Made by a program: the position numbers and the translations under genes. A DNA stretch of 64,000 nucleotides from Bacteroidota bacterium (GTDB lineage: Bacteria; Bacteroidota; Bacteroidia; B-17B0; Aurantibacillaceae): positions 62,001 to 126,000 of the forward strand of contig JAUXSA010000098.1 in assembly GCA_030681615.1 (NCBI GenBank). Reading direction: 5' to 3'. Of the stretch, positions 9,322 through 18,506 are shown piece after piece; within the stretch, counting starts at the first letter, position 1; every line of letters begins with the position of its first letter. The notes beneath the pieces are model-generated. The model was not told where the DNA came from, ran no database searches, and saw only the letters and a list, made by a program, of their open reading frames with translations.

Positions 9322-10232
9322 TGCTTAAGGACATTAGTTTATATATTTTTATTCAGATAATCGCAATTATTTTATTAATGGTTGCCTTGTCTTCAATAAA
9401 ACTAAAAGGCGCAAGGTTATGGAGTTATTTTAACGAGAACGTTATTTCTGAAGGTGGTCAGACAAAACTAATGTTTAATGATCTTAAAAATTTTGTACCG
9501 GATAGTAGCACCATTTTTGTTGTTGGTTCATCTCACGCCTACAGAGGCTATGATCCACGAATATTTGGCAAGGCAGGGTTTAAATTATTTAATATGGGTA
9601 CTTCAGCTCAGAATATGAAAGACTCCTACACTTTAGTAAAAATACATTCCGGTAAAATAAAAAAATTAATAGTTGATGTTTTTCCGGAAGTTTTGTGCGA
9701 AATAACAGAAGAGTCAATATTAAAGTTGATACAAAATGCAGATAATAATATTACCGCCTTTGCCATATTAAAAAACAAAATAACAATTAACACGCTTAAT
9801 AATATGGCAGCCAGGCTTTGTGACATCAATCCAAAAACAATGCCGTATTCAGAAAAATATATTACAAATGGCTATGTTCAAAAAGATAATTTTTTTATAA
9901 GCGATAGTAATAATGTTTATGATGCTTTCAGGCCTGGTCAAAATTTCCCGTACCTTGATTCTGTTTTATCATTTGCGGTTAAAAACAAAATTAATGTTTG
10001 CGTGGCCAGCCATCCGTTGAAGTGGAATACTGCTTACAAACAATACTATAATAATACTTATTTACCGGTACTAAGAACTATACTTGATAAATATCCGGAA
10101 GTGATCTTTTTTGATCATACTTTTTTACATTCAAATAGTGATTCTCTTTTTTCAGATGCAAATCATTTAAATCAGTATGGTGTTAATATTTATAATCAAC
10201 ACCTAATTGAAAATATAAAATTAAAGAACTAA
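9321..10232 (+). CDS. SGNH/GDSL-like O-acyltransferase partner of the MBOAT protein
   Basis: A 303-residue protein with one N-terminal membrane anchor (about residues 5-25) and an extracytoplasmic domain. The block VVGSSHAYRGYDP resembles SGNH block I, with Ser in GSSH as nucleophile candidate, and SDANHLNQYG near the C-terminus gives the Asp/His pair of block V. AlgX/AlgJ and DltD-like proteins with this layout complete the acyl transfer begun by MBOAT proteins. I chose ATG at 9321, in a 1-base TAATG overlap, over an in-frame TTG at 9285 that would lie inside the MBOAT coding end. Confidence 0.8.
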   Translation: MLKDISLYIFIQIIAIILLMVALSSIKLKGARLWSYFNENVISEGGQTKLMFNDLKNFVPDSSTIFVVGSSHAYRGYDPRIFGKAGFKLFNMGTSAQNMKDSYTLVKIHSGKIKKLIVDVFPEVLCEITEESILKLIQNADNNITAFAILKNKITINTLNNMAARLCDINPKTMPYSEKYITNGYVQKDNFFISDSNNVYDAFRPGQNFPYLDSVLSFAVKNKINVCVASHPLKWNTAYKQYYNNTYLPVLRTILDKYPEVIFFDHTFLHSNSDSLFSDANHLNQYGVNIYNQHLIENIKLKN

Positions 10233-10237
10233 ACAGT

Positions 10238-11347
10238 ATGAAAAAATCCTGCAGCAGATGTATAATGGATAATGTTAACGATCCTGATCTGCTTATTGAT
10301 CCAAACGGCATTTGTAACCATTGTCATAATTTTGATAAAGCCTTTTCTAAATTGCATTCCAAAGAGCGTGCAGAAGAGGAGTTTAAAAAAATTACACAAA
10401 AAATGATGGAAGAAGGGAAAGGGAAAAAATATGACTGTATGATCGGTGTTAGCGGCGGGGTTGACAGCACTTACCTGGCATATGTGGCAAAACAAGCCGG
10501 ATTGAGAGCTTTGTTAGTGCATTGTGATAATGGCTGGAATTCTGAACTTGCTGTGCAAAACATTCAAAATATTTGTAATTATACCGGTTTTGATCTCTAC
10601 ACGCTTGTATTAGATTGGGAAGAATTTAAAGATATCCAGCTTTCTTTTTTTAAGGCACATGTTGTAGATGTTGAATTGCCTTATGATTACGCATTAATTA
10701 TTTCTATATATAAGGCTGCGCTTAAATTTAATGTTAATTATGTTTTAACTGGTCACAATGTTGTTACCGAGGGTACCTACTTACCCAAAAGCTGGCGGCA
10801 CGAAAAAATGGATATTGTAAATATTAAAGATATTCATAAACGATATGGCAAACTAAAAATGAAAACCTTTCCATACTTCTCTTTTTTCAGGCAACGTTTT
10901 ATAGATAGGAAATTAAAATATGTTTCGTTGTTAAATTTTGTTGGATACAATAAGGCCGAAGTAAAAGAGCTGATCACCACAAAAATGAGTTGGCGTGATT
11001 ATGGCGGAAAACATTACGAGAACGTTTTTACCAGATTTTATCAGGGTTACATATTAAACAATAAATTTAAAATTGATAAACGCCAGTTTCACTTATCAGT
11101 TTTGGTGCAATCGGGTCAGATTAGTCGCGAACAAGCTCTTGCAGAATACGCTCTTCCGGCATATGATCAAACGCAGTTAAATGCGGATAAAGATTTTGTG
11201 ATCAAAAAATTAGGTTTCTCAGAAAAGGAATTCGCTGATTACATTGCCGCACCGGCAAAGAGTCATTATAATTACAAAAGTATAGATGCCTATTGGCAGC
11301 GCTATTTTAAATTGGTTAAACGGTTCAAATTTTTGAAATTTTGGTAA
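10238..11347 (+). CDS. N-acetyl sugar amidotransferase (WbpG/PseA/LegG-like)
   Basis: A 369-residue PP-loop ATP pyrophosphatase. It begins with a CSRCIMDN...CNHC cysteine set (residues 5-30), typical of the WbpG family, followed by the PP-loop GVSGGVDSTYLAY (about 69-81). WbpG-type enzymes use ammonia delivered by HisH/HisF-like partners to form acetamidino or amide groups on N-acetylated sugars. No such partner gene is visible here; it may lie left of the window. Together with the UDP-GlcNAc 2-epimerase at 17412, a modified amino sugar in the glycan is likely. Confidence 0.87.
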   Translation: MKKSCSRCIMDNVNDPDLLIDPNGICNHCHNFDKAFSKLHSKERAEEEFKKITQKMMEEGKGKKYDCMIGVSGGVDSTYLAYVAKQAGLRALLVHCDNGWNSELAVQNIQNICNYTGFDLYTLVLDWEEFKDIQLSFFKAHVVDVELPYDYALIISIYKAALKFNVNYVLTGHNVVTEGTYLPKSWRHEKMDIVNIKDIHKRYGKLKMKTFPYFSFFRQRFIDRKLKYVSLLNFVGYNKAEVKELITTKMSWRDYGGKHYENVFTRFYQGYILNNKFKIDKRQFHLSVLVQSGQISREQALAEYALPAYDQTQLNADKDFVIKKLGFSEKEFADYIAAPAKSHYNYKSIDAYWQRYFKLVKRFKFLKFW

Positions 11348-13671
11348 AAGAAAAATCAAATATTTTAATTGTTTGCCACGGCTTTCCGCCCAATCCGGGG
11401 GTATCTGGCAGACGCTGGGCAAAATTTGCAAAATACCTGAAGCGAAATGATCATAACGTTTTTGTATTAGCATCAGAGAATGTGAAGTCGACTGAATCAG
11501 AATGGAATAAAGATGTTGAAAATATTAATGTAGAGTATTTGCCTTATCGTTTCCCAAAAGTTATTAGCTTAAATAGGCCTGGGTTTTTTAGCAAGATAAA
11601 GTATCGCTTTTGGTTATTTATTTTAAAAAAATTAAACAAAGGTAATTTTTATGACAGAAGTTTTTTTTGGAAAAAACAAATTTCAAAAAAGGTCTCACAT
11701 TATATAGAAACAAAAAAAATTAATACGGTAATTGTTACAGCAGGTCCATTTTTTCTTTCTTATTATGTTACGGTTTTAAAGAATAAATACCCACATGTTA
11801 AATTTATTGTTGATTTCAGAGACTTATGGACAGGCGATTCAGAGATTACCTCATTTTCTTCACTGAATGCAAAAAGAGTAGAACACGAAAAGTATTTTGA
11901 AAGAAGGACCATTATGCAATCTGATTATATTCTTACTGTTGGTGAGAAAATGAGCGATTATTTTAATAGCCTTGCTATAAATAAAGAAGTTTATACTTTG
12001 CCAAACGGGTATGATGAAGATGATTTTAAAGACCTTGAGATTAAAACTGAAAATGATCAAAACGGTTTAATAAAATTGGTTTTTGCAGGAACTTTATATA
12101 TAAATCTTGATTATATACTGATTCCTTTTTTCGAAGCTCTATATAAAATTAAGCGCGAAGATCCTGAATTGTTTAAAAGATTAAGATTTGAGTTTTATGG
12201 TACTTTTCCGGAATCATATAAAGGCTTAATAAGCTATTATAAACTAAATGAGATCATTTATTCTAATAACAGACTTCCATTAAATGAAGTATATTCAAAA
12301 ATAAAAAATGCCACTGCGTGTTTGTTATTTTTAAATGATGTTTACAATTTTGCGCTAAGTACAAAATTTTGTGAGTATATAAGTCAAAATAAAAAGATCA
12401 TCGTAGTGTCAAATAAAGGGCAAACGGCAGAATTTATTACTTCAAACCAACTTGGCTATTGGATCTCACCTCAAAATGCATATCCCGACCTGCTTAAATG
12501 CTTAAATGAACTTTTGACAGGTCCAAAGGGAATTACAAATTCAAAATTCGATGTTTCTTATTACTCTTTGAATAATCTTACGAAAAATTTAATTAAAATT
12601 ATCGATAAACAGAACTATAGCAAAGTACCATGTTATAAGAACAAAAGCATTTTAATGACCTTTGATTATGAACTATTTCTTGGTGCGCGATCGGGAACAG
12701 TAATAAATTCAATAATAATTCCAACAGATAAAATTCTTAGGCTCCTAAGAAATTTTGAACTCAGGAGCGCTATCTTTTTTGTTGATACTACATATATTAA
12801 AAGACTTGAAGAGAATCTTGATAATGCCGCAGTAAAAAAAGATTATGATCTGATAATTGCACAATTAACCGAATTAGTAAAAGATGGGCATTTTATTTTT
12901 CCTCATATCCATCCTCATTGGGTAGATGCAAGGTATGATGCAAAAATTAATCAATGGAGGATGACTGATCTTTCAAAATACAGGTTTGCGGCAATTTCTG
13001 AAACATTAAAAGCAGAATTATTCGAGTTCTCAATAAATTTTATAAAAAAAATACAGGAAATAAGTTGTGTTAGTTACGAAATTGATTCTTTCAGGGCTGG
13101 CGGTTGGTGTATCCAGCCCTTTTCGGATTTTAGGAATTTGTTTGAAAAGTATAATATAAAAAATGATTTTTCTGTTTTAAGGGGTTTCTCGATGGATGCT
13201 GAAAGGTTCTTTTATAATTTTGAAAATGTGCCCGACAGACCTATTTATTATTTTAATGGATCCATAGAAACCGCAGAAACTGCTGGCAGATATAAAGAGT
13301 ATGCAATAAGCTATATAAACACTTCAAATTTTAAAAAAATATTGTCGAGAATAATAAACAGGGCTTTCATTTATTCGGGTGTTAAATCATTGGGTGATGG
13401 TGTTTCTGTTGATAAAACTGAGGAAAGTATAATAATGGATGCCAGTTTTAATTTGTCTTTAAAGAAGAACATTAAAGAAATGGTTTCTATTGATTTTTTG
13501 AATAGGATCAAAGTTAACGATTATAAAAGATTCTTAAAATCCAATAATTACATACATTTTATTTCGCATCCTAAAATGGTTTCTGAAAACAGCTTAATGA
13601 ATTTTTCAAATTTTTTACGTGATGTGAAAAAAAAGTATGATATCGAAACGGATTATAAAAAGATGTTTTAA
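11341..13671 (+). CDS. Fusion: GT-B glycosyltransferase plus polysaccharide deacetylase-like domain
   Basis: A 776-residue two-domain protein. Residues 1 to about 425 are a GT4-like glycosyltransferase paralogous to those at 2976 and 13675 (CHGFPPNPGVSGRRWAKF at the start, LSTKFCEYISQNKKIIVV near 340-357). From about 437 a NodB-like carbohydrate esterase domain begins: LMTFDYELFLGAR supplies a metal-binding Asp/Glu region and FPHIHPHW (about 520) the paired histidines. A single protein could thus add and then deacetylate a sugar. The start is TTG at 11341 overlapping the previous stop. There is no signal peptide, so deacetylation would be cytoplasmic, on a lipid-linked or nucleotide sugar. 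Confidence 0.78.
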   Translation: MVKEKSNILIVCHGFPPNPGVSGRRWAKFAKYLKRNDHNVFVLASENVKSTESEWNKDVENINVEYLPYRFPKVISLNRPGFFSKIKYRFWLFILKKLNKGNFYDRSFFWKKQISKKVSHYIETKKINTVIVTAGPFFLSYYVTVLKNKYPHVKFIVDFRDLWTGDSEITSFSSLNAKRVEHEKYFERRTIMQSDYILTVGEKMSDYFNSLAINKEVYTLPNGYDEDDFKDLEIKTENDQNGLIKLVFAGTLYINLDYILIPFFEALYKIKREDPELFKRLRFEFYGTFPESYKGLISYYKLNEIIYSNNRLPLNEVYSKIKNATACLLFLNDVYNFALSTKFCEYISQNKKIIVVSNKGQTAEFITSNQLGYWISPQNAYPDLLKCLNELLTGPKGITNSKFDVSYYSLNNLTKNLIKIIDKQNYSKVPCYKNKSILMTFDYELFLGARSGTVINSIIIPTDKILRLLRNFELRSAIFFVDTTYIKRLEENLDNAAVKKDYDLIIAQLTELVKDGHFIFPHIHPHWVDARYDAKINQWRMTDLSKYRFAAISETLKAELFEFSINFIKKIQEISCVSYEIDSFRAGGWCIQPFSDFRNLFEKYNIKNDFSVLRGFSMDAERFFYNFENVPDRPIYYFNGSIETAETAGRYKEYAISYINTSNFKKILSRIINRAFIYSGVKSLGDGVSVDKTEESIIMDASFNLSLKKNIKEMVSIDFLNRIKVNDYKRFLKSNNYIHFISHPKMVSENSLMNFSNFLRDVKKKYDIETDYKKMF

Positions 13672-13674
13672 TTG

Positions 13675-14901
13675 ATGATCAATTTAGTACTCGTTATACA
13701 ACGGTTTAGTCCATTTGATAAAGTGGGAGCCAGAAGATGGTCTAAATTTGTTCACTATTTGCAAAATAAAGATGATCTAAAGATCCATATTATAACTCAA
13801 AACTATTTTTACCCGAAATCAAACCCATGGAATATTGAGATTAACAAAGAAAAAGTTAGCATTACTTATCTTAATACTTTATCTACCACTGTTAATAAAT
13901 ATTTTCCTTTATTTAACCGGGCACTTGTTTTTTTGCAATATAGGATCTTTAATCATACTGATGAAGGATATGCGTTCTCGAAAAAAGCTTTTGATCATTT
14001 AAAAAAAGAAAGACAAAATATTTTACCGGATGTGATCATTGCTTCCAGCCCTGCATATTCAACCTGTTATTTTGCAGCAAAGTATAAAGCTATGTTTCCA
14101 CAGGTAAAATTAATAAATGATTACCGGGATGCCTGGATCGATGGGTATTTTTCATGGAACAAAACTATTGACGACTCAAACGCCAGCTATAAAAAACAAC
14201 AGGAAATGGAGTTGTTTTCAATTAATAACTGTGATGTTGTAGTATCGGTTACGCCCGAGTTAACAGAGAAATTCAAAAATAAGATCGAGAGTAAAGGTAC
14301 CAAGACCGTTTTAGTTACAAATGGTTATGATAGAAGAGATCTTAAAACCAATCAAGTTAAGTATCCTTCACAATTCGTTAAGAGTAAAATTAATATTTGC
14401 CATTTTGGAACATTAGATTTTGGCAGGGATGACGAATTTATAAAAGTTCTTGAAACCACTTTTCCTGAAAATATAATTTTTCATTTAATTGGCACAGTAA
14501 GCGAAAAATTAAAAGTGAAATGCCAAAATAATAAAAGCGTAATTTTAACACCACAAATAAAACCAGACCTTTTAAGTTCATTCTTGTTTTTTGCCGATTT
14601 CCATTTAATAATAAACGATCTGGAGTTTTATTACGCTTATGGCTCTAAGGTATTTGACGCAATGCTTTATTCAAAACCCATAATATTTATTTCAAAAGAA
14701 AACTCATTAGTTAAAAAATATAAAAATAATTTTGGTTTTTTTTACTCAGATAATTCCACAACTTCTAACAAAACGCTTATCGAAAAAATTTTGCAGTATG
14801 AGCATATTCCGGATAAACTGTCTAATTATGCCGAGTTTGATATCGAAACATTGAGTAACGATTATTATGACCTGATAAAGAACCTGGCGAATAAAGAATG
14901 A
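13675..14901 (+). CDS. GT-B glycosyltransferase, FSP..GARRW family, copy 3
   Basis: A 408-residue cytosolic GT4-like protein. Its N-terminus (LVLVIQRFSPFDKVGARRW) matches the first strand and loop of the two paralogues at 2976 and 11341, and YGSKVFDAMLYSKPIIFIS near 320-338 is the C-terminal binding region. The start was taken as ATG at 13675; a TTG at 13672 directly abuts the previous stop and would add one residue. It ends in an ATGA overlap with the first methyltransferase gene. Acceptor and donor are unknown. Confidence 0.8.
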   Translation: MINLVLVIQRFSPFDKVGARRWSKFVHYLQNKDDLKIHIITQNYFYPKSNPWNIEINKEKVSITYLNTLSTTVNKYFPLFNRALVFLQYRIFNHTDEGYAFSKKAFDHLKKERQNILPDVIIASSPAYSTCYFAAKYKAMFPQVKLINDYRDAWIDGYFSWNKTIDDSNASYKKQQEMELFSINNCDVVVSVTPELTEKFKNKIESKGTKTVLVTNGYDRRDLKTNQVKYPSQFVKSKINICHFGTLDFGRDDEFIKVLETTFPENIIFHLIGTVSEKLKVKCQNNKSVILTPQIKPDLLSSFLFFADFHLIINDLEFYYAYGSKVFDAMLYSKPIIFISKENSLVKKYKNNFGFFYSDNSTTSNKTLIEKILQYEHIPDKLSNYAEFDIETLSNDYYDLIKNLANKE

Positions 14902-15662
14902 GACAGCTGATCTTTAGAATATTTGTAAATAATTTTGTTTCAAACTTTTTTATAAGAATGTTTGGGTTAGAAAAAGCGATCTATCATAAAGCAAATCCTT
15001 ACTTATTGTTTAAAACCGTTCCGGCCAAGTCTACGCAAGAAAATGCTGGTTATTCTATCCGCCCTGAAATAAATGAAGTGCTTGAGAAATCGAAAGTGGA
15101 TCTAGAACAAGCTGTGAATGAGTTTTGTGTAAATGAAAGCAGGATATTGGATATTGGCTGTGGTCCGGGTATGTACCTTCAGTTATTTAAAGAAAGTTCT
15201 TTTGAACTTTATGCAACAGATATAAACAGGTCGATGTTGGAAGAAGCACAAAAACTAGTGCCTCGTGCTAATTTCATTCCGGGTGATTTTATGGAATTAC
15301 CTTTAAACCTCAAGTTTAATTTTATTTATTGTATTGGCGTTTTGATATACATACCAAAACAAAGTATTGAAGATTTTTTTCAAAAAGTAGCTGATAAATT
15401 GGAACCAAACGGAATTTTATACCTTAACTATCCGCATGCCATAAGCTGGCTTGATACAGTATATAACGACCTTACTTATATTCAATATTCTCCTAAAGCA
15501 ATAGAAAAATTTATTCAGCCTTGTTTTACGATCATAAAGCACGAGCATGCTTTTGATGGAAGAAAAATCGGCTCATACGATAACAAGCCTTATAGAAGTT
15601 TAAACCCTAATACAGACCGTACATACAAAAACTCTTATTTATTAATTGCTCAAAAAAAATAA
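14898..15662 (+). CDS. Class I SAM-dependent methyltransferase, tandem copy 1
   Basis: A 254-residue methyltransferase. Motif I, ILDIGCGPGMYL, lies near residues 86-97, the acidic end of strand 2 is YATDINRSML, and FIYCIGVLIYIP is motif IV/post-motif. The C-terminal part (HEHAFDGRKIGSYDNKPYRS) closely mirrors that of the next protein, which shows that the two genes are duplicates. It probably methylates a sugar or lipid-linked intermediate of this pathway. It starts in an ATGA overlap with the preceding glycosyltransferase. Confidence 0.85.
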   Translation: MRQLIFRIFVNNFVSNFFIRMFGLEKAIYHKANPYLLFKTVPAKSTQENAGYSIRPEINEVLEKSKVDLEQAVNEFCVNESRILDIGCGPGMYLQLFKESSFELYATDINRSMLEEAQKLVPRANFIPGDFMELPLNLKFNFIYCIGVLIYIPKQSIEDFFQKVADKLEPNGILYLNYPHAISWLDTVYNDLTYIQYSPKAIEKFIQPCFTIIKHEHAFDGRKIGSYDNKPYRSLNPNTDRTYKNSYLLIAQKK

Positions 15663-15663
15663 T

Positions 15664-16407
15664 ATGGGATTATATTCACTCTTAACAAATAACATTATCA
15701 TTAATAATATTTTGATCGTTACCGGTTTAGACGCAAAAAAAGAACTGGCAGTTGGACAATGGAAAGCCTTTAAGTATGATGAGAATAAATCTATTCAACA
15801 AAACGCCGGATTTTCTCATTCACCTGAGGTAGAAGAATCATTAAGCAAAGTAAAAACAAAGTTGATAGAACAACTTAAACTTCACGTGCCAGTTAAAGGC
15901 AATGTGCTTGATTTTGGCTGTGGCCCGGGAATTTATATGAAAATGCTTGCAAATGATTATACTGTTTTTGGTGTAGATGTGAGTGAAGGGATGTTGCAGT
16001 CGGCCCATAAATTATTACCCGCAAACAAATTTTATTTAGGAAACTTTTTAAGCATTTCTTTCGAAGAAAAGTACCAGGCAATCTATTCAATAAGCGTATT
16101 AGAGTATATTCCTGTAAGTAAGATCGATACATTTTTTAAGAAATGTGCTGAAGTGATAAGCAATAAAGGTTTGTTGTTCATCCAATATCCCCACGCTTTA
16201 AATAGTATGGATCTTTTGTATCCTGATAGAAATTATATTAATTATTCTCCCGAATTCATAACTAAAATAGCTTCACGTTACTTTACAATTGTAGAGAATA
16301 AACAAAGTTATGATGGAAGGGAGACCTGTAAATTTGATAAAGAACCATATCCAACAGGTTCTAAATCATTTAAGAATGGTTATTTACTTATTGCTATTAA
16401 AAAATAG
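15664..16407 (+). CDS. Class I SAM-dependent methyltransferase, tandem copy 2
   Basis: A 247-residue methyltransferase paralogous to its upstream neighbour. Motif I is VLDFGCGPGIYMKML and strand 2 ends VFGVDVSEGML; the C-terminal segment QSYDGRETCKFDKEPYPTG aligns with the equivalent DGRK..YD.KPY segment in copy 1. I start it at ATG 15664, one base after the previous stop; an in-frame TTG at 15646 would overlap that gene. Two copies suggest two methylation positions or two acceptor sugars. Confidence 0.84.
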   Translation: MGLYSLLTNNIIINNILIVTGLDAKKELAVGQWKAFKYDENKSIQQNAGFSHSPEVEESLSKVKTKLIEQLKLHVPVKGNVLDFGCGPGIYMKMLANDYTVFGVDVSEGMLQSAHKLLPANKFYLGNFLSISFEEKYQAIYSISVLEYIPVSKIDTFFKKCAEVISNKGLLFIQYPHALNSMDLLYPDRNYINYSPEFITKIASRYFTIVENKQSYDGRETCKFDKEPYPTGSKSFKNGYLLIAIKK

Positions 16408-16410
16408 AGG

Positions 16411-17415
16411 GTGAAACTTTTACCGATAAAAGAATTCTTAGCAATTTCAACAGGTAAGATCCAATTGTTTCCTTTTTGTTTCCAACCAGATTATCTAAAA
16501 GCGAACCCGGGTATTGAGATCATGCATTATGATAATATGTTTGCACCGATAAAAATTTACAAGAATAAATTTCTGAAAATAATTCAATTTCAGTTTCCGC
16601 CAATAGATCTAAATGGCGAACGATTAAAAAATGCCGAAGAAAAATTCTTCTGTGAGACTGCAATAAAATTTATAACTGAAAATAAACTGGCTCATCGTAT
16701 TGCACAACCAAAAAACTATGCATTGTTTAATGTTTTACCCGCAAAAATAGTTTCGTCTCCATTTGGCACTTACAAAATTCACCTTCAAAATAGAACCGGT
16801 GAACAGATATTAGAAAGCATGCAGGCGAGGTACCGGTCAGCTATACGGCAAACAGAAAAATTAAATGTTGAGATTAAATATGGGGCTTCAGAATTAAAAG
16901 CTTTTCAAACATTACATGCCAAAACCATGGAGCGCACAGGTGCCTATGTTGAGGAGTACGAATCACTGAAAGATGAGCTATTGGCTTTACCAAATAATGC
17001 CTTGTTAGCAACAGTTTATATTGATGGAAAAATTCAAGGCGGTGTATATTTAATTTATTCTGCATTTTCGGCTTACTATTTTCACGGCGCATCGGCCGAT
17101 ACCACCGAAGCCTCTGGCGCCATTAAATATTTACATTATAAATTAATATGTTTAATGCAGGATAAGGGTGTGAAACAGTATGATTTTGTTGGTGCGCGTT
17201 TAAGTGATATTGCCGGGACAAAATTGGAGGGCATTCAAAATTTTAAAAAACGGTTTGGTGCTGAATTAGTGAAAGGATATTTATGGAAAATAGATCTTGA
17301 TAAAACAAAATGCAAGACCTATGACAATTTACTTAAAATTAAATGTAAATTAAAAGGAACAAAATTTCCTGTAGACATTATTGATCAGGAAAAAAATAAA
17401 AAAATAGTATTGTGA
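16411..17415 (+). CDS. FemAB/GNAT-like acyltransferase
   Basis: A 334-residue protein with the split-GNAT layout of FemAB-like and PEP-CTERM/XrtA-associated acetyltransferases: RYRSAIRQTEKLNVEI near 140-155, then LHAKTMERTGAY, and the C-terminal core GASADTTEASGAIKYLHYKLICLMQDKGVKQYDFVG is split by the usual Gly-rich loop. Such enzymes attach amino acids or acyl groups to amino-sugar substrates using aminoacyl-tRNA or acyl-CoA. A GTG start at 16411 is directly preceded by GAGG, too close for a normal ribosome site. It likely decorates the glycan. The acyl donor is unknown. Confidence 0.72.
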   Translation: MKLLPIKEFLAISTGKIQLFPFCFQPDYLKANPGIEIMHYDNMFAPIKIYKNKFLKIIQFQFPPIDLNGERLKNAEEKFFCETAIKFITENKLAHRIAQPKNYALFNVLPAKIVSSPFGTYKIHLQNRTGEQILESMQARYRSAIRQTEKLNVEIKYGASELKAFQTLHAKTMERTGAYVEEYESLKDELLALPNNALLATVYIDGKIQGGVYLIYSAFSAYYFHGASADTTEASGAIKYLHYKLICLMQDKGVKQYDFVGARLSDIAGTKLEGIQNFKKRFGAELVKGYLWKIDLDKTKCKTYDNLLKIKCKLKGTKFPVDIIDQEKNKKIVL

Positions 17416-18506
17416 AAGTATATATCCTTATTGGTACACGGCCAAATTTTATTAAAGTAACGCAATTTAAAAGATGTGCTAAAGCTTTATATCCCGGAAT
17501 GGAGATCTCTATTATTCATACAGGGCAACATTACGACGCAAAAATGGCGGATGTCTTTTTTGAGCAATTTGATCTTGTTCCCGACCATTATTTAAATATT
17601 AGCCCCGCTTCTGCTAACAAACAGATTGCTGAGATAATGATAAAACTGGAAGATCTTGTAAATATAATTGGTAAACCCGACCTATTGCTTGTTCCCGGCG
17701 ATGTTAACTCCACGATGGCAGGTGCTTTGTTTGCTAATAAAAGTGGCATTAAACTCGGACATATAGAAGCAGGTTTAAGGAGTTTTGACAGAACTATGCC
17801 AGAGGAATTTAACCGTATTGTTACTGATGAATTGACCGATCTTTTTTTTATAACTGAACCCAGCGGACTAGAACATTTAAAGAATGAAAAACGTGAAGAG
17901 TCAAAAATACATTTTGTGGGTAACACAATGATAGATACAATGGTTGCTTATGAGAAAGAAATTGAAGCATCACCCGTTCTATTAGATCTAAAAATAAATG
18001 ATGATAAATTTGTTTTAATGACGATGCATCGACCTGCAACAGTTGATAACAAAACAGAGTTTGAAAAATTAATTCAGTTGATCGATCATGTTTCCGTAAA
18101 TTATAAAGTAGTATTCGCTATACATCCACGCACCATTAAAAATGCAAAAGAATTTGGTTTGCATGATAAAATAACGAATAACAAAAATTTAATTTGTACC
18201 GAGCCTTTGGATTATTTCGCTTTCCAAAAGTTGGTGAAGAATTGCGCATTCATTCTTACCGATAGTGGTGGCATACAAGAAGAATCTACTTTCCGTCAGA
18301 AGCCTTGTTTAACGTTAAGGCCAAATACTGAGCGTCCTGTTACAGTGACTGAGGGTTCTAACACATTATTATCATTTGATATTGAAACCGTTAAAAGTTA
18401 TATAACTAAAATTGAGAATGGTTCTTACAAAAAGGGTAAGGTGCCAAAAATGTGGGACGGAAAAGCCACAGAACGTATTTTAAAAGTAATCTCAAATACT
18501 AAGTGA
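17412..18506 (+). CDS. wecB: UDP-N-acetylglucosamine 2-epimerase (non-hydrolysing)
   Basis: A 364-residue GT-B fold epimerase interconverting UDP-GlcNAc and UDP-ManNAc. Visible hallmarks: the N-terminal GTRPNFIKV, the catalytic block HIEAGLRSFDRTMPEEFNR (about 117-135), and the UDP-binding TDSGGIQEEST motif (about 283-293). Length is standard. The GTG start overlaps the preceding stop (GTGA). It provides ManNAc-type precursors, or acts on a 3-substituted derivative as WbpI does, given the amidotransferase in the same operon. Confidence 0.93.
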   Translation: MKVYILIGTRPNFIKVTQFKRCAKALYPGMEISIIHTGQHYDAKMADVFFEQFDLVPDHYLNISPASANKQIAEIMIKLEDLVNIIGKPDLLLVPGDVNSTMAGALFANKSGIKLGHIEAGLRSFDRTMPEEFNRIVTDELTDLFFITEPSGLEHLKNEKREESKIHFVGNTMIDTMVAYEKEIEASPVLLDLKINDDKFVLMTMHRPATVDNKTEFEKLIQLIDHVSVNYKVVFAIHPRTIKNAKEFGLHDKITNNKNLICTEPLDYFAFQKLVKNCAFILTDSGGIQEESTFRQKPCLTLRPNTERPVTVTEGSNTLLSFDIETVKSYITKIENGSYKKGKVPKMWDGKATERILKVISNTK

